Source of the DNA: Pirellulaceae bacterium
GTDB lineage: Bacteria; Planctomycetota; Planctomycetia; Pirellulales; Pirellulaceae
Reading direction: 5' to 3'
Assembly: GCA_026989685.1 (NCBI GenBank)
Contig: JALSIV010000289.1
Location: 1 to 40,522 of the forward strand
DNA length: 40,522 bases
The notes beneath the pieces were generated by a model. It saw only the letters and a program-made list of their open reading frames with translations. It was not told where the DNA came from and did no database searches. Positions within the stretch are counted from its first letter, which is position 1, and every line of letters starts with the position of its first letter. Positions 9,052 through 18,015 of the stretch are shown piece by piece. The position numbers and the translations under genes were made by a program.

Positions 9052-10560
9052 ATGGGCGCGACTGTCTTGCTTTCCTACGTGCTGGTGGCCGTATTCTTCG
9101 GGGCCTGTGGCCTCACGGCCGGATTCTGGTTAAGCCGCCAGAAGAAGAATGTTCCCTGCCGTTCCACCGAAGAAAATGATACCGCCAAAGAAGCATTGAA
9201 GCGGATCCAGCGGATTGCCGAGACGATGGCGGGCAACTTGCAAAGCCATCAGTCGGCGATTTCCGACGTCGATGGCAAACTGCAGAGCATCGATGTCGAG
9301 CACGACGGCGTCGACGCCGTCGTGGCCATCGTGGCGGAGCTGGTGGAGCACAACGCGACGATCCAAAGCCAACTGGCCGAGGCTCAATTCCGCGTGGATG
9401 AACTGGCTCGTGAAATCGAATCGCAGCATCAAGAGGCTCGCACCGACGCTTTGACCGGCTGCGCCAATCGCCGAGCGTTCGATGAGACACTCGACGCACT
9501 GCATCAGGACTATCTCAGCGGCCAGTTCCCCTACGCTCTGATCATGTTCGACATCGATCATTTCAAGCAGGTCAACGACCAGCATGGTCATGCAGCCGGA
9601 GACGAAGTGTTGAGAATGGTCGGGCGCGTGCTGCGCAATCACGTTCGCGGCGCCGACACGGTCGCTCGCTACGGCGGTGAAGAATTCGCCGTGCTGATGC
9701 CCGGCGTTTCCGTGCAGCAAGCCTGTTTCCTGGCCGAGTCGCTTCGGACGATCGTTGCAGCCCAGCTCGTTTCCCACGCCGACGGGGCATTGAAGGTCAC
9801 CGCCAGTCTCGGCGTCGCAGCCGCTCTCGGACAAGAGAACTCCGGCCAACTGAAGGAACGAGCTGACGCAGCCCTGTACGCCGCCAAGAACAGTGGCCGA
9901 AACTGCGTCTATTGGCACGATGGAAGCCAATGCCTTCCAATCGACGGATTGCAGTTGGTGGAGAGCGAGACGAGCGAGGAAGACACCTCGGGGCTACCCA
10001 CGATCGAGCTTTCCGGGGAGAACAGCGATCTGCCGATTACTGTCAGTAGCGAATCGCTCGACCCTCAGGACTTCGATCGAGAGATCCTCTACAACCTGCC
10101 CACCAAGACGGAACTCTGCCAGGACGTCAGGCGACGAATCGCCGAGTGGCAACGAGGCGGCCCCACCATTGCCGTCACGCTGGTGGAGCTGGTCAACCGC
10201 GACAAGATCGAAGGACGCTACGGAGCTCAAGCCGTCACCGCCGTTCTGGGAGCTGTCGCCAACGCCATCCGCCAAACGATTCGCGACATGGACAGTCTGG
10301 CCCGCTACACGCCGACGACGCTGGCCATTCTCATGCCGGGCGTCCGCCAGCAAGACGCCGTCTTCGTCGCCGAGCGCATCCGCAAGACGGTTCAAAAGAC
10401 CGAGGTGCGTCTGTTCGGGGAGCGTATGCCACTGGACATTCACCTGGCCTCGGTGGAAGTCGTTGACGGCGACGATATGCAAAAGCTGCTTTCCCGAGCC
10501 AGCGAGGGTCTGGCCGAAAGCCGAGCAGGGATCTCGGCGACGCGGGGGAGCACTGCATGA
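9052..10560 (+). CDS. Membrane-anchored diguanylate cyclase with second, degenerate GGDEF domain
   Basis: The 502-residue protein makes the second messenger c-di-GMP. Residues 4-27 form a membrane anchor, and about 30-125 are likely coiled coil. The first GGDEF domain (~130-290) carries a GGEEF active motif at 208-212 and an RxxD inhibitory site (RGAD, 199-202) five residues before it, so it should be catalytic and product-inhibited. A second GGDEF-like domain (~345-490) reads YTPTTL where GGDEF should be, so it cannot be a cyclase, yet it keeps an RxxD-like RDMD at the equivalent position. A clear Shine-Dalgarno (GAGGTG) lies 8 bases before the ATG. It converges with the UVR-motif gene with 16 bases between stops. 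Confidence 0.92.
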   Translation: MGATVLLSYVLVAVFFGACGLTAGFWLSRQKKNVPCRSTEENDTAKEALKRIQRIAETMAGNLQSHQSAISDVDGKLQSIDVEHDGVDAVVAIVAELVEHNATIQSQLAEAQFRVDELAREIESQHQEARTDALTGCANRRAFDETLDALHQDYLSGQFPYALIMFDIDHFKQVNDQHGHAAGDEVLRMVGRVLRNHVRGADTVARYGGEEFAVLMPGVSVQQACFLAESLRTIVAAQLVSHADGALKVTASLGVAAALGQENSGQLKERADAALYAAKNSGRNCVYWHDGSQCLPIDGLQLVESETSEEDTSGLPTIELSGENSDLPITVSSESLDPQDFDREILYNLPTKTELCQDVRRRIAEWQRGGPTIAVTLVELVNRDKIEGRYGAQAVTAVLGAVANAIRQTIRDMDSLARYTPTTLAILMPGVRQQDAVFVAERIRKTVQKTEVRLFGERMPLDIHLASVEVVDGDDMQKLLSRASEGLAESRAGISATRGSTA

Positions 10561-10576
10561 GGCCCGGATGTCCCGT

Positions 10577-11326
10577 TCACGCTTCCCGTGAATGCCGCTT
10601 GGCTAGCTCGTCTCGCAACTGAGCCGCCAATTCGTATTGTTCCTTGGCCACCGCCTCGGCCAACTGTTCCTCAAGTGTCAAGCCGATGTCGAACGTCTCC
10701 CGCAGCGACTCGCGAACCTCCACCAGCCGACTGACCAGCTCGTCGTCATCGAACGACTCTTCCGCCTGGTACTCGGCGAAAAACGTCTTCAGCCGGCGCA
10801 GACCCCGGTTGACTTCGGCGATCGCTGTTTCCGGTCCGGTCGATTCCAGCGCGGAGAGCGCCGCCGCCTGAGTCCGATGGAACAGGACGAAGGGACGATA
10901 TTGCTCATGGGAGAGGATCCACTCTTCGTCGTCGCTATTGAGTCGGCAAAAGTCCATCAAGGCCAGCGTATGGTCGGCGTCTTCCAAGGCTCGTTCGTAT
11001 TCGTGCAGCCGGAGCCAGCAGACGCGACGGTGATAATACTGCACGAACTCTCGATCGATCTCCATGCAGTCCCTCTCGGACAACTCGAAGTCGTCCACCA
11101 TCATCGACTCATTCAGCAGGTGCTCGTAGTAGGTCTCGCAACCGTGCGGCTGTTCGCCGTCCGGTCGTCCGGTGGTCTCGAGTTGGAGGACCCCCATCTC
11201 GATCCGCATCTGCAGTAATTCACGGCCGTCGGCCCCCTCCACACGGCGGACCGTGATCGCCTCGCTGTCATGGGCCCAACTTTGGAGAATATGGTCGATA
11301 TGGTCCGGGTTTCGGTCAAAGGACAT
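10577..11326 (-). CDS. UvrB/UvrC (UVR) motif protein
   Basis: This 249-residue cytoplasmic protein ends in a UVR motif (LEEQLAEAVAKEQYELAAQLRDEL), the short helical hairpin that links UvrB and UvrC and also occurs in ClpC partners such as McsA. The rest is acidic and helical, with TPR-like stretches around residues 90-150 (YHRRVCWLRLHEYERALEDADHTL). No nuclease or helicase motifs are present, so a direct repair role is unproven. The track's 65-residue N-terminal extension looks non-coding. The ATG at 11326 fits the extended -10 promoter found about 65 bases upstream on the same strand. Confidence 0.78.
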   Translation of the reverse strand: MSFDRNPDHIDHILQSWAHDSEAITVRRVEGADGRELLQMRIEMGVLQLETTGRPDGEQPHGCETYYEHLLNESMMVDDFELSERDCMEIDREFVQYYHRRVCWLRLHEYERALEDADHTLALMDFCRLNSDDEEWILSHEQYRPFVLFHRTQAAALSALESTGPETAIAEVNRGLRRLKTFFAEYQAEESFDDDELVSRLVEVRESLRETFDIGLTLEEQLAEAVAKEQYELAAQLRDELAKRHSREA

Positions 11327-11389
11327 GATCGCGCATCCTGTCGAATAGTTCCTGCGTTGGCCGTCGGGGTGGATCGGGCCACCACGGGT

Positions 11390-11398
11390 ATTATACCA
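11390..11398 (-). promoter_or_regulatory. Extended -10 promoter for the UVR-motif gene
   Basis: On the minus strand the sequence reads TGGTATAAT, a perfect TATAAT with the TGn extension. The hexamer expected at -35 (TGCCAA, 16 bases upstream) is poor, which is usual for extended -10 promoters. The start codon of the UVR-motif gene lies about 65 bases downstream. Confidence 0.5.
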
Positions 11399-11597
11399 GG
11401 ATTCCACCCCGTTGGCATGTCTCCCGGTGGTCCGATTCGTCGCCCTCCCCGCTCCGCGGTCCGGTCTTGTCAGGGGGGCGAAATACGAGGCGTCCCGTGG
11501 AGCGCCCCCTTTCGCCGGCACGTCGCCCGCCTATCATGGTCGCATCAGTTTCGATCGGCGTATCGACGGGTCCACGGTGAACGAGAGGCGAATGCGG

Positions 11598-13358
11598 ATG
11601 GACGAGCGGCGCGAACAGCAAATGGCCGAGGCGGAGGAGATTCTGGCGGACAGCCTAGAGAAACCCAGCTTCGTCAAAGGGTTTTCCTTCGGCGAGTTCC
11701 GCGCGGACTTGCTGCCGCCCTACCCCGATTTCTCGCGGTACGAAGGATTGGCGGCGCGCGTCGACCAGTTGCAGTCGTTCGCCCGGGAGTCGATCGATGC
11801 GGCACAGATCGACCGCGACGCGGAGATCCCCGACTCGGTGGTACAAGGCCTGGGCAAGCTGGGCGTGCTGGGAGCCTGCCTACCGCAGTGGGCCGGTGGG
11901 CATGGCTTGTCGCAAGTAGAGTACTGCCGACTGCTGGAAGTACTCGGTGGACACTGCGCCTCCACGGCCCTGTTTGTCAACGCTCATCATTCGATTGGTC
12001 CTCGAGCCATCGTGCTGTTCGGAACGAGGAAGCAGCAGGAGCGGTACTTGCCGAAACTGGCCAGTGGCGAGTGGATCAGCGCCTTCGCCTTGACCGAACC
12101 GGAAGCCGGCAGTGATGCCGCCAACGTGCAGACTCGAGCCGAGCCGTCGCCTGACGGCAAGTACTTCACCATCAACGGCGAGAAACGGTGGATCACCAAC
12201 GGCTCGATCGCCCAGGTCCTGACGCTGATGGCACGCACGCCGCTGGCCGACCAACAGGGCTCGGCAATCACCGCGTTCATCGTCACGCCCGATATGCCCG
12301 GTTTTGAAGTGACGGAAGCCAGGATGGACAAGTGCGGCGTTCGCGGCACCGTCACCAGCCGGTTGGCTTTCCACAACATGAAGGTGCCGGCCGAGAACGT
12401 ACTGGGGCGCATGGGGAAGGGTCTCAAGGTAGCCCTCACGGTACTCGATTTCGGCCGCACGACCTTCGGAGCCACATGCACAGGCGTCGCCAAAGAGTGC
12501 CTGCGGCTGGCAACGATCCATGCCAGCGAGCGCGTACAGTTCCAACAACCGATCGGGCAGTTCGAGCTGGTCAAGGAGAAGATCGCTTTCATGCGGGCCA
12601 TGTCTTTCGCCATGGAGGCCTGTACTTATCAGACGGCCGCCCTGATCGACGCCGGCACGGGCGATTTCATGTTGGAAACGGCCATGTTGAAAGTCTTTGC
12701 CACCGAGGCATTGTGGCGGATCATCTATGACACGTTCCAGATCTACGGAGGTATGGCCTACTTCACCGACCAGCCGTTGGAACGCATGATGCGCGATGCC
12801 CGTATCAACTCGATCGGCGAAGGAGCCAACGACGTGTTGCGCGCATTCGTGGCCCTGGTGGGAATGCGCGACGTGGGCATGGATCTGGAAGCCACGCTGC
12901 ACGCCCTGTTTCGCCCTGTTACCGGAATCGGTGTGATCAGCCGCTTCGCCGCCCGCAAGATCAGTTCACTCGTCCTCCCTCCCTCGATCGAATACCGCTC
13001 AAGCGCACTGGAAAAAGACGCCGGCGAACTGGCCGCACTGATCGGCAGCTTCGGCAGTCACGTGGAACGGCTGCTCCGCATCTACCAGACCGACATCGTG
13101 GACCGTCAGTATCAACTGGGACGCATTGCCGATGCGGTGATCGAACTCTACGCCTCGACGTGTGTCCTCCGCCGTTTGGACCACATCCTGGCCGACCATC
13201 ACCTTGACGAGTCCGCCAAACAGCGGCAGCTCAAGATCGGCCGCTATTACCTGCTTACAGCTCGCCGGCGTATTCGGCAGTCGCTCAAGCAAACACGAGA
13301 GAACGACGACGAAGCGACGACCGCGATTGCCGATCTGGTGTTGCGAGGAGAAGGGTGA
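11598..13358 (+). CDS. Acyl-CoA dehydrogenase, VLCAD/ACAD9-like long form
   Basis: This is an FAD-dependent dehydrogenase of about 586 residues for fatty acyl-CoA beta-oxidation. Family motifs include the flavin-site ALTEPEAGSDA, the substrate-loop region QFQQPIGQFELVKEKIAFM, and YGGMAYFTDQPLERMMRDARI followed by GEGANDVLRAFVAL. The Glu of GEGAND aligns with the catalytic base of VLCAD-type enzymes. The ~190-residue helical C-terminal extension after residue 400 is also typical of VLCAD/ACAD9 rather than the ~380-residue short-chain forms. The ATG at 11598 has GAGAGG 9 bases upstream; another ATG two codons earlier is possible. No thiolase or hydratase genes flank it. Confidence 0.9.
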   Translation: MDERREQQMAEAEEILADSLEKPSFVKGFSFGEFRADLLPPYPDFSRYEGLAARVDQLQSFARESIDAAQIDRDAEIPDSVVQGLGKLGVLGACLPQWAGGHGLSQVEYCRLLEVLGGHCASTALFVNAHHSIGPRAIVLFGTRKQQERYLPKLASGEWISAFALTEPEAGSDAANVQTRAEPSPDGKYFTINGEKRWITNGSIAQVLTLMARTPLADQQGSAITAFIVTPDMPGFEVTEARMDKCGVRGTVTSRLAFHNMKVPAENVLGRMGKGLKVALTVLDFGRTTFGATCTGVAKECLRLATIHASERVQFQQPIGQFELVKEKIAFMRAMSFAMEACTYQTAALIDAGTGDFMLETAMLKVFATEALWRIIYDTFQIYGGMAYFTDQPLERMMRDARINSIGEGANDVLRAFVALVGMRDVGMDLEATLHALFRPVTGIGVISRFAARKISSLVLPPSIEYRSSALEKDAGELAALIGSFGSHVERLLRIYQTDIVDRQYQLGRIADAVIELYASTCVLRRLDHILADHHLDESAKQRQLKIGRYYLLTARRRIRQSLKQTRENDDEATTAIADLVLRGEG

Positions 13359-13397
13359 GAGGCCAACCGCCTGCGGAAGGAGCACGCCAATTCAGTA

Positions 13398-13422
13398 GCG
13401 GCAGGTTCGCCGAACCTGCCGC
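13398..13422. terminator. Perfect GC-rich hairpin after the acyl-CoA dehydrogenase gene
   Basis: GCGGCAGGTTCG and its exact reverse complement are separated by one base, giving a 10-bp stem with a 5-base loop. It begins 40 bases after the stop codon. There is no T-run after it, so if it ends transcription it does so without the classical tail. It may instead be a dispersed palindromic repeat. Confidence 0.45.
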
Positions 13423-13629
13423 GGCCCTACTAACCCGTGTTCCACTGCCCGGCGCCGCCAACCAATTCTCCACCACGCCATCGGCCTCCTGCAACACATC
13501 GGTCTCCTCCACCCCGTAGCCCTCATTTCGCGGGAAATGAAGCGGCCTCACCAACCCGTTTACCATCTCGCTAGGCCGCTTCCCTTGCGCATCCCGACCG
13601 AAACTTGTGACAACCTGCTTCACCGGTCG

Positions 13630-13654
13630 GCTCGCGGCTCATCGAGCCGCGAGC
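13630..13654. repeat. Perfect 11-bp inverted repeat
   Basis: GCTCGCGGCTC-ATC-GAGCCGCGAGC forms an 11-bp perfect stem with a 3-base loop. It is more than 230 bases from the nearest gene on either side and lacks a T-run. This fits a REP-like dispersed palindrome better than a terminator. Confidence 0.5.
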
Positions 13655-13689
13655 TACCTTCCCGAACTTGCCACGACAGCATCCAATCC

Positions 13690-13766
13690 ATTCCCCATTC
13701 CCCATTCCCCATTCCCCATTCCCCATTCCCCATTCCCCATTTCCCATTTTTCATTTTTCATTCCTC
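13690..13766. repeat. 7-bp tandem repeat (ATTCCCC)n
   Basis: There are seven perfect copies of ATTCCCC (13690-13738), then four degenerate units: ATTTCCC, ATTTTTC twice, and ATTCCTC. All keep the 7-base phase, so the array decays in one direction. It encodes nothing recognisable. Confidence 0.95.
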
Positions 13767-13838
13767 CCTCCTCCGTTCCCTCACAATCGGCGCCACCGGC
13801 ACGATGCGTACGTCCCTCCGAGTTTCTCGGGTTTTGTT

Positions 13839-13867
13839 TTGGACAATTGCCCGCCGCGACGTAAGTT
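13839..13867 (+). promoter_or_regulatory. Possible sigma70-type promoter of the histidine kinase operon
   Basis: TTGGAC and TAAGTT are separated by 17 bases. The predicted start of transcription would fall about 14 bases before the ATG at 13888. The -10 match is only partial, and a leader this short would also favour the internal ATG at 13957 as the real start. Confidence 0.3.
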
Positions 13868-13887
13868 TTGATGAGCTTTCTGCATAG

Positions 13888-15447
13888 ATGCCGCTGAGCG
13901 GGGGCGTTGGCATTCCGGCGGCACCTGGCGAACCCAAAGGTAACACGACAAGCAACATGGGGACCGCACCGCCACGCATACACGTTTCCCGATGGTGGCT
14001 GCTGACAGCGGCCATTGTGATGTCGCTGGTACTGAGTATCGGTGAAGCGATCTGGTTGCGCGCCGGGGGCTTGGGCGTGGCTTTGATCGTCGCGTCCCAC
14101 CTGGCGGGAGCCGGATGTTTCCTGGCCGTACTCCTGGCCTGGCGCGGCATGGCTTCTCGCGAGTTGTGCGAGCGGGTCCGTTTGCTGGCATCCGAGGACT
14201 TGTCGCGGCTATCGCCGCAGGAAGCCGGCGGCTTGAGCGCGTTTGCCGGACCGACGCAATGGGAGGAGGTGGTGGTCCGTCTGCGAGAGTTCGTGGTCGC
14301 GGCGGCTCAGAAATTGGAGGATGCCGGGCAGGCGCAAGCCAGTTCGGAGATTCGCGCTCGCCGGGCTCGAGCCGAGCGGGATCGGCTGGCGGTCATCCTG
14401 GCCGGACTCCCCGACCCGCTGCTGGTGATCAACGACTACGAGGAGATCGTGCTGGCCAACCTCTCCGCCGCCAGCGTGTTCGGCGTCGACGTCCAACAGT
14501 TTGGCAGCGACGTTCAAGTGAAGGTCGACCAGTCACTCGATTGCCCGGCCGCCGTGAAATTATTGAAGGATGTGGTGCGCCGCAGGACCTTGACGCAACG
14601 CACGGCGGAGTTTTCCTGGCGGGACGGGTTCGGCCACGAGCGATGGTACCGGGTCATCTGCCGCAATCTGGATGTCGCCGCCGAAAGTCCTCATGGCATG
14701 CGAGGCGCGGTCGCCATTTTCAACGACATCACGGTGCAGAAGGCGATCCAGCGTCGCAACGCCGAATTCGTCTCTTCCGTCAGCCACGAAATGAAGACAC
14801 CGCTGTCAGGAATCAAGGCGTACGTCGAACTGCTGGTCGACGGCGATGCCGAGACGCCGGAGGAGCGGGAGGAGTGTTTGGAGGTCATCAACGGGCAGAC
14901 CGATCGATTGCAGCGTCTGATCGACAACATTCTCAATTTGGCTCGTATCGAATCGGGAGTGGTCGACGTCCGCAAGGATCGCCATTCCCTCAACGAGATC
15001 CTGGAAGAAGTGCACGGCATCGTGTTGCCTCAAGCCGAACAGAAGGAAATCGACTTCCAACTCGACCTCAGCCCGATGTACCTGGGAGTGATTGCCGATC
15101 GCGATCTGCTGCTGCAGGCGGCGATCAACCTGGCATCCAACGCGGTCAAGTACACGCCGGTGGGCGGCAAGGTCGTGCTCCGCAGTCGTTTGGCGGCTCA
15201 AGAGGTCTGTTTCGAGGTCGAGGATACGGGAGTGGGCTTGAGCGAAGAGGATTGCCAGCGGATCTTCGACAAGTTCTACCGAGTCAAGAAGGACCAGCAG
15301 ATGGCCAGTGGAACCGGGCTGGGACTGCCGCTCGCCAAGTACATTATCGAAGACGTTCACGGTGGGCGACTGGAAGTGCGAAGCCTGATCAACGTCGGTA
15401 GTACGTTCAGCGCCGTGCTGCCCGGTGCCGGCGCGATGAGTGAATGA
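13888..15447 (+). CDS. Membrane sensor histidine kinase (WalK/PhoR type)
   Basis: The 519-residue kinase autophosphorylates and passes phosphate to a response regulator, very likely the next gene. Two membrane segments lie near residues 37-57 and 63-90, with almost no periplasmic loop. A PAS domain (~165-285) contains LPDPLLVINDYEEIVLAN. The HisKA H-box is SVSHEMKTPLSG with the phospho-acceptor at His300. The ATPase domain has its N-box (NLASNAVKYTP), DTGVGL and GTGLGLPLAK. No Shine-Dalgarno precedes the ATG at 13888, so the ATG at 13957 is possible. With so little outside the membrane, the signal is probably sensed in the membrane or by the PAS domain. Confidence 0.93.
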   Translation: MPLSGGVGIPAAPGEPKGNTTSNMGTAPPRIHVSRWWLLTAAIVMSLVLSIGEAIWLRAGGLGVALIVASHLAGAGCFLAVLLAWRGMASRELCERVRLLASEDLSRLSPQEAGGLSAFAGPTQWEEVVVRLREFVVAAAQKLEDAGQAQASSEIRARRARAERDRLAVILAGLPDPLLVINDYEEIVLANLSAASVFGVDVQQFGSDVQVKVDQSLDCPAAVKLLKDVVRRRTLTQRTAEFSWRDGFGHERWYRVICRNLDVAAESPHGMRGAVAIFNDITVQKAIQRRNAEFVSSVSHEMKTPLSGIKAYVELLVDGDAETPEEREECLEVINGQTDRLQRLIDNILNLARIESGVVDVRKDRHSLNEILEEVHGIVLPQAEQKEIDFQLDLSPMYLGVIADRDLLLQAAINLASNAVKYTPVGGKVVLRSRLAAQEVCFEVEDTGVGLSEEDCQRIFDKFYRVKKDQQMASGTGLGLPLAKYIIEDVHGGRLEVRSLINVGSTFSAVLPGAGAMSE

Positions 15448-15485
15448 CGGGAGTTGGTCTGCATGGGCAAGAGGAGCTGATCACG

Positions 15486-15899
15486 ATGGCGACCCATTCA
15501 TCCGGCGAAGGAAAGTGCATCCTGCTGTGCGACGACGAATTCCACATCCTCCGCGCTGCCGAATTCAAGTTCCGCCGAGCCGGCTTCGAAGTGTTGTGCG
15601 CAGCGGACGGGATCGAGGCGCTGGAGCGGATCGAGGAACGGGTTCCCGACGCAATCGTCACCGACTGCCAGATGCCTCGCATGAATGGGCTCGAGCTGAT
15701 TGCACGTCTGCGCGAAGATGAGCGGACGCGGCGCGTTCCCATCTTGATGTTGACAGCCAAAGGGTTCGAGTTGGCCGCCGATGAGCTGTGTGATCGGTTC
15801 CATGTGGCCGGTGTCGTGGCCAAGCCGTTCAGTCCGCGAGAGTTGCTCCGGCGGGTCGAAGATCTCGTCTCGACCGCCCTGTTGAATGAATCGACCTGA
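15486..15899 (+). CDS. Single-domain response regulator
   Basis: This 137-residue receiver domain has no output domain. The acidic pocket is DDE (residues 16-18), the phospho-acceptor is Asp60 in VTDCQMPRMNG, the switch Thr is in MLTAKG, and Lys113 is in VAKPFSP. The ORF also has an ATG overlapping the kinase stop (ATGA at 15444). I chose 15486 because AGGAG lies 9 bases before it and the receiver fold starts right after. It is the likely partner of the upstream kinase and must act through protein contacts, like CheY-type or Spo0F-type regulators. Confidence 0.9.
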   Translation: MATHSSGEGKCILLCDDEFHILRAAEFKFRRAGFEVLCAADGIEALERIEERVPDAIVTDCQMPRMNGLELIARLREDERTRRVPILMLTAKGFELAADELCDRFHVAGVVAKPFSPRELLRRVEDLVSTALLNEST

Positions 15900-15919
15900 G
15901 TGCGGGGAGAGCGGGAGCG

Positions 15920-16246
15920 ATGAAGTTGCCGAGCGAAGTCTTCGGGCAGGTTGTGGTCGTGCATACTCCCAAGGAGATGCACGAGGACAATGCCGACTTG
16001 ATCGAGAGTTTCCTCACCACGATCGATCAGACCAAGATCGTCCTGGACATGGACGGCACCGAGACGATCGACAGCAGCGGCCTGGCCATGCTGCTCGACG
16101 TGCAGGAGATCCTGCAAGGGCGAGACGGCCAGTTGAAGGTGTGCACCGCCAACCACTCCAACCGCAAGATTCTGGAAATCACTCGGCTCGATGAGCACTT
16201 GGAAGTCTACGAGAGCGTGATCGACGCCGTCCGAAGTTTCGCTTAG
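15920..16246 (+). CDS. STAS-domain protein (anti-sigma factor antagonist type)
   Basis: This is a 108-residue stand-alone STAS domain. The SpoIIAA-like signature IDSSGLAMLLDVQ (residues 50-62) contains the serine that partner kinases phosphorylate in this family. GGGAG precedes the ATG closely. It sits between the receiver protein and the GspE-type ATPase, so it may connect two-component signalling with assembly or partner switching. No RsbW-like kinase or PP2C phosphatase is in the window, so the partner is unknown. Confidence 0.88.
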   Translation: MKLPSEVFGQVVVVHTPKEMHEDNADLIESFLTTIDQTKIVLDMDGTETIDSSGLAMLLDVQEILQGRDGQLKVCTANHSNRKILEITRLDEHLEVYESVIDAVRSFA

Positions 16247-16264
16247 GCCCAGGAGTCTCGCTCG

Positions 16265-18010
16265 ATGACGACCTCCGTCACCACGCCTCGCCGCCTCGGC
16301 GATCTGTTGATCGAACGGGGCTACATCACCGCCGAGCAGCTTCAGCAGGCGCTGCAGCATCAGGCCGAGGCGGGCAATGTGCGGCTGCTGGGCGAGATTC
16401 TGGTCGACCTGGAGGTCTGTAGCGAAGACGAGATCACCGAGTGCCTGGCGATCGAGTTCGGCATTCCCTATGCGAAACTCGAGCCGCGGTTGCATGACCC
16501 GAAGGTGGTCGATCTGCTGCCTCGCGAGTTCATGGAAAAGCACGTGGTGCTGCCGTTGTTCTGCGTCCGCGACGTGCTCACGGTGGCGGTCGCCGAGCCG
16601 GCCAACGTATTCCTGCTGGATGAACTGCGCCAGACGAGCGGCAAGCAGGTGCAAGTGGTCGCCGCCACCGCTCGCGATATCCGCCGCATGTTCACCACGC
16701 TGCCGGACTCGAAGGTGTTCGTGATCGACGACATCATCGAGGATTCGGAGCAGGCCGAAGTCACGTTGGTGGAAAACGCCATCGAGGATATCGGCGACGT
16801 GGAGGAGATCGCCGGCCAGTCTCCCGTGATCCGGCTCGTCAACTACATCATCTACCAGGCCGTGTCGGAAGGCGCCAGCGATATCCACATCGAGCCGGCC
16901 GAGCGCTGCGTGCGGGTGCGCTACCGGATCGATGGGAGGCTGTACAAGGCGTTGGAAGTTCCCAGTCACCTGCTCGGCGCCGTGACCTCGCGCATCAAGA
17001 TCATGGCGTCGATGGACATCAGTGAGCGCCGCTTGCCCCAGGACGGCCGCGTTCACGTGTTGCTGCAAGGTCGCAAGATCGACTTGCGCGTCAGCACGTT
17101 TCCCGGAAATCGCGGCGAGAAGACAGTGATCCGAGTGCTCGATACCCGCAGCGTGTCGCTGAATCTGCGGGATCTCGGTTTTGCCGAGGACATCCTGTCG
17201 ACGTTCCAGGAATTCGTCCACGCCCCCAACGGCATCGTGCTGGTCACGGGACCGACCGGCAGCGGCAAATCGACGACTCTCTATGCGGCGCTCAACGAAG
17301 TGGCCACCATGGAGAACAACGTCTGCACGGTGGAAGATCCGATCGAATACCACCTCTCGATGATCAACCAATTCCAGGTTCAAGAGAAGATCGGGATGAC
17401 CTTCTCCAAGGCACTGCGGACGCTGCTGCGTCAGGATCCCGACGTGATCATGGTCGGGGAGGTGCGCGATGAGGAAACGGCTCGCACGGCCATCCAGGCT
17501 GCGCTGACCGGACACCTCGTCTTCAGCACGCTCCACACCAACGATGCCTGCTCGGCGATCACCCGGTTGATCAACATGGGCGTCGAACCCTATCTGATCA
17601 GCGCGGCGCTCAACATGGTATTGGCCCAGCGTCTGGTCCGCCGCATCTGTGCCCGCTGCCGCCAGCCGTACGATCCTCCCAGGAAACTGAAACGCGCCCT
17701 GGAGCGGCTGGGGGGAGAATCGGTCGAGACCTACTACCGCGGTGTCGGATGTCGCCGGTGCCGCAACACCGGATATGCGGGCCGAATCGCCATTCACGAA
17801 TTGCTGGTGATCGACGATCTGCTGCGGGACGCCATCGTGGCGGGCAAAAGTGTCACCGTCCTACGGCAAATGGCCGAACAGCGAGGCATGATCACGCTCA
17901 AGTATGACGGATTCCGCAAGGTCAAGGAGGGAATCACCACGGTCGATGAAGTCCTGCGAGTCGCCGGGGACGCGCTGATCAGCGCCAGCTTGATGCACGG
18001 GGGAGGCTGA
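16265..18010 (+). CDS. gspE: GspE/PilB-type secretion or pilus assembly ATPase
   Basis: The 581-residue cytoplasmic ATPase powers pseudopilus or type IV pilus assembly. An MshEN-like N-domain ([20 protein letters not shown], residues ~10-150) is a known c-di-GMP-binding fold in some relatives. The ATPase domain follows, with Walker [10 protein letters not shown] (329-337, Lys335), an Asp box, and Walker [18 protein letters not shown] zinc-binding C-domain has CARC (462-465) and, ~38 residues on, CRRC. Shine-Dalgarno AGGAG lies 9 bases before the ATG. Only the inner-membrane partner gspF follows; secretin and pilin genes must be elsewhere. Confidence 0.94.
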   Translation: MTTSVTTPRRLGDLLIERGYITAEQLQQALQHQAEAGNVRLLGEILVDLEVCSEDEITECLAIEFGIPYAKLEPRLHDPKVVDLLPREFMEKHVVLPLFCVRDVLTVAVAEPANVFLLDELRQTSGKQVQVVAATARDIRRMFTTLPDSKVFVIDDIIEDSEQAEVTLVENAIEDIGDVEEIAGQSPVIRLVNYIIYQAVSEGASDIHIEPAERCVRVRYRIDGRLYKALEVPSHLLGAVTSRIKIMASMDISERRLPQDGRVHVLLQGRKIDLRVSTFPGNRGEKTVIRVLDTRSVSLNLRDLGFAEDILSTFQEFVHAPNGIVLVTGPTGSGKSTTLYAALNEVATMENNVCTVEDPIEYHLSMINQFQVQEKIGMTFSKALRTLLRQDPDVIMVGEVRDEETARTAIQAALTGHLVFSTLHTNDACSAITRLINMGVEPYLISAALNMVLAQRLVRRICARCRQPYDPPRKLKRALERLGGESVETYYRGVGCRRCRNTGYAGRIAIHELLVIDDLLRDAIVAGKSVTVLRQMAEQRGMITLKYDGFRKVKEGITTVDEVLRVAGDALISASLMHGGG

Positions 18011-18015
18011 CCATC

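Larger units (their letters stand above)
13423..13838. other. Long gene-free stretch with repeats
   Basis: No convincing gene lies between the acyl-CoA dehydrogenase hairpin and the histidine kinase promoter. The ORFs listed here are low-complexity translations of the 7-bp repeat. The stretch holds a perfect palindrome and an 11-unit heptanucleotide array, listed separately. The remainder shows no recognisable signal. Confidence 0.6.

Noticed and set aside
13606-13624. Fourth copy of the 78-bp element
   Set aside because: ACTTGTGACAACCTGCTTC resembles the right terminal repeat, but no left end or core is found at 78-bp distance.
13690-13766. CRISPR array
   Set aside because: The unit is 7 bases with no spacers; it is a simple tandem repeat.
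13537-13887. ORFs with IPHSPFP-like repeats
   Set aside because: These are translations of the ATTCCCC tandem repeat and have no protein character beyond it.
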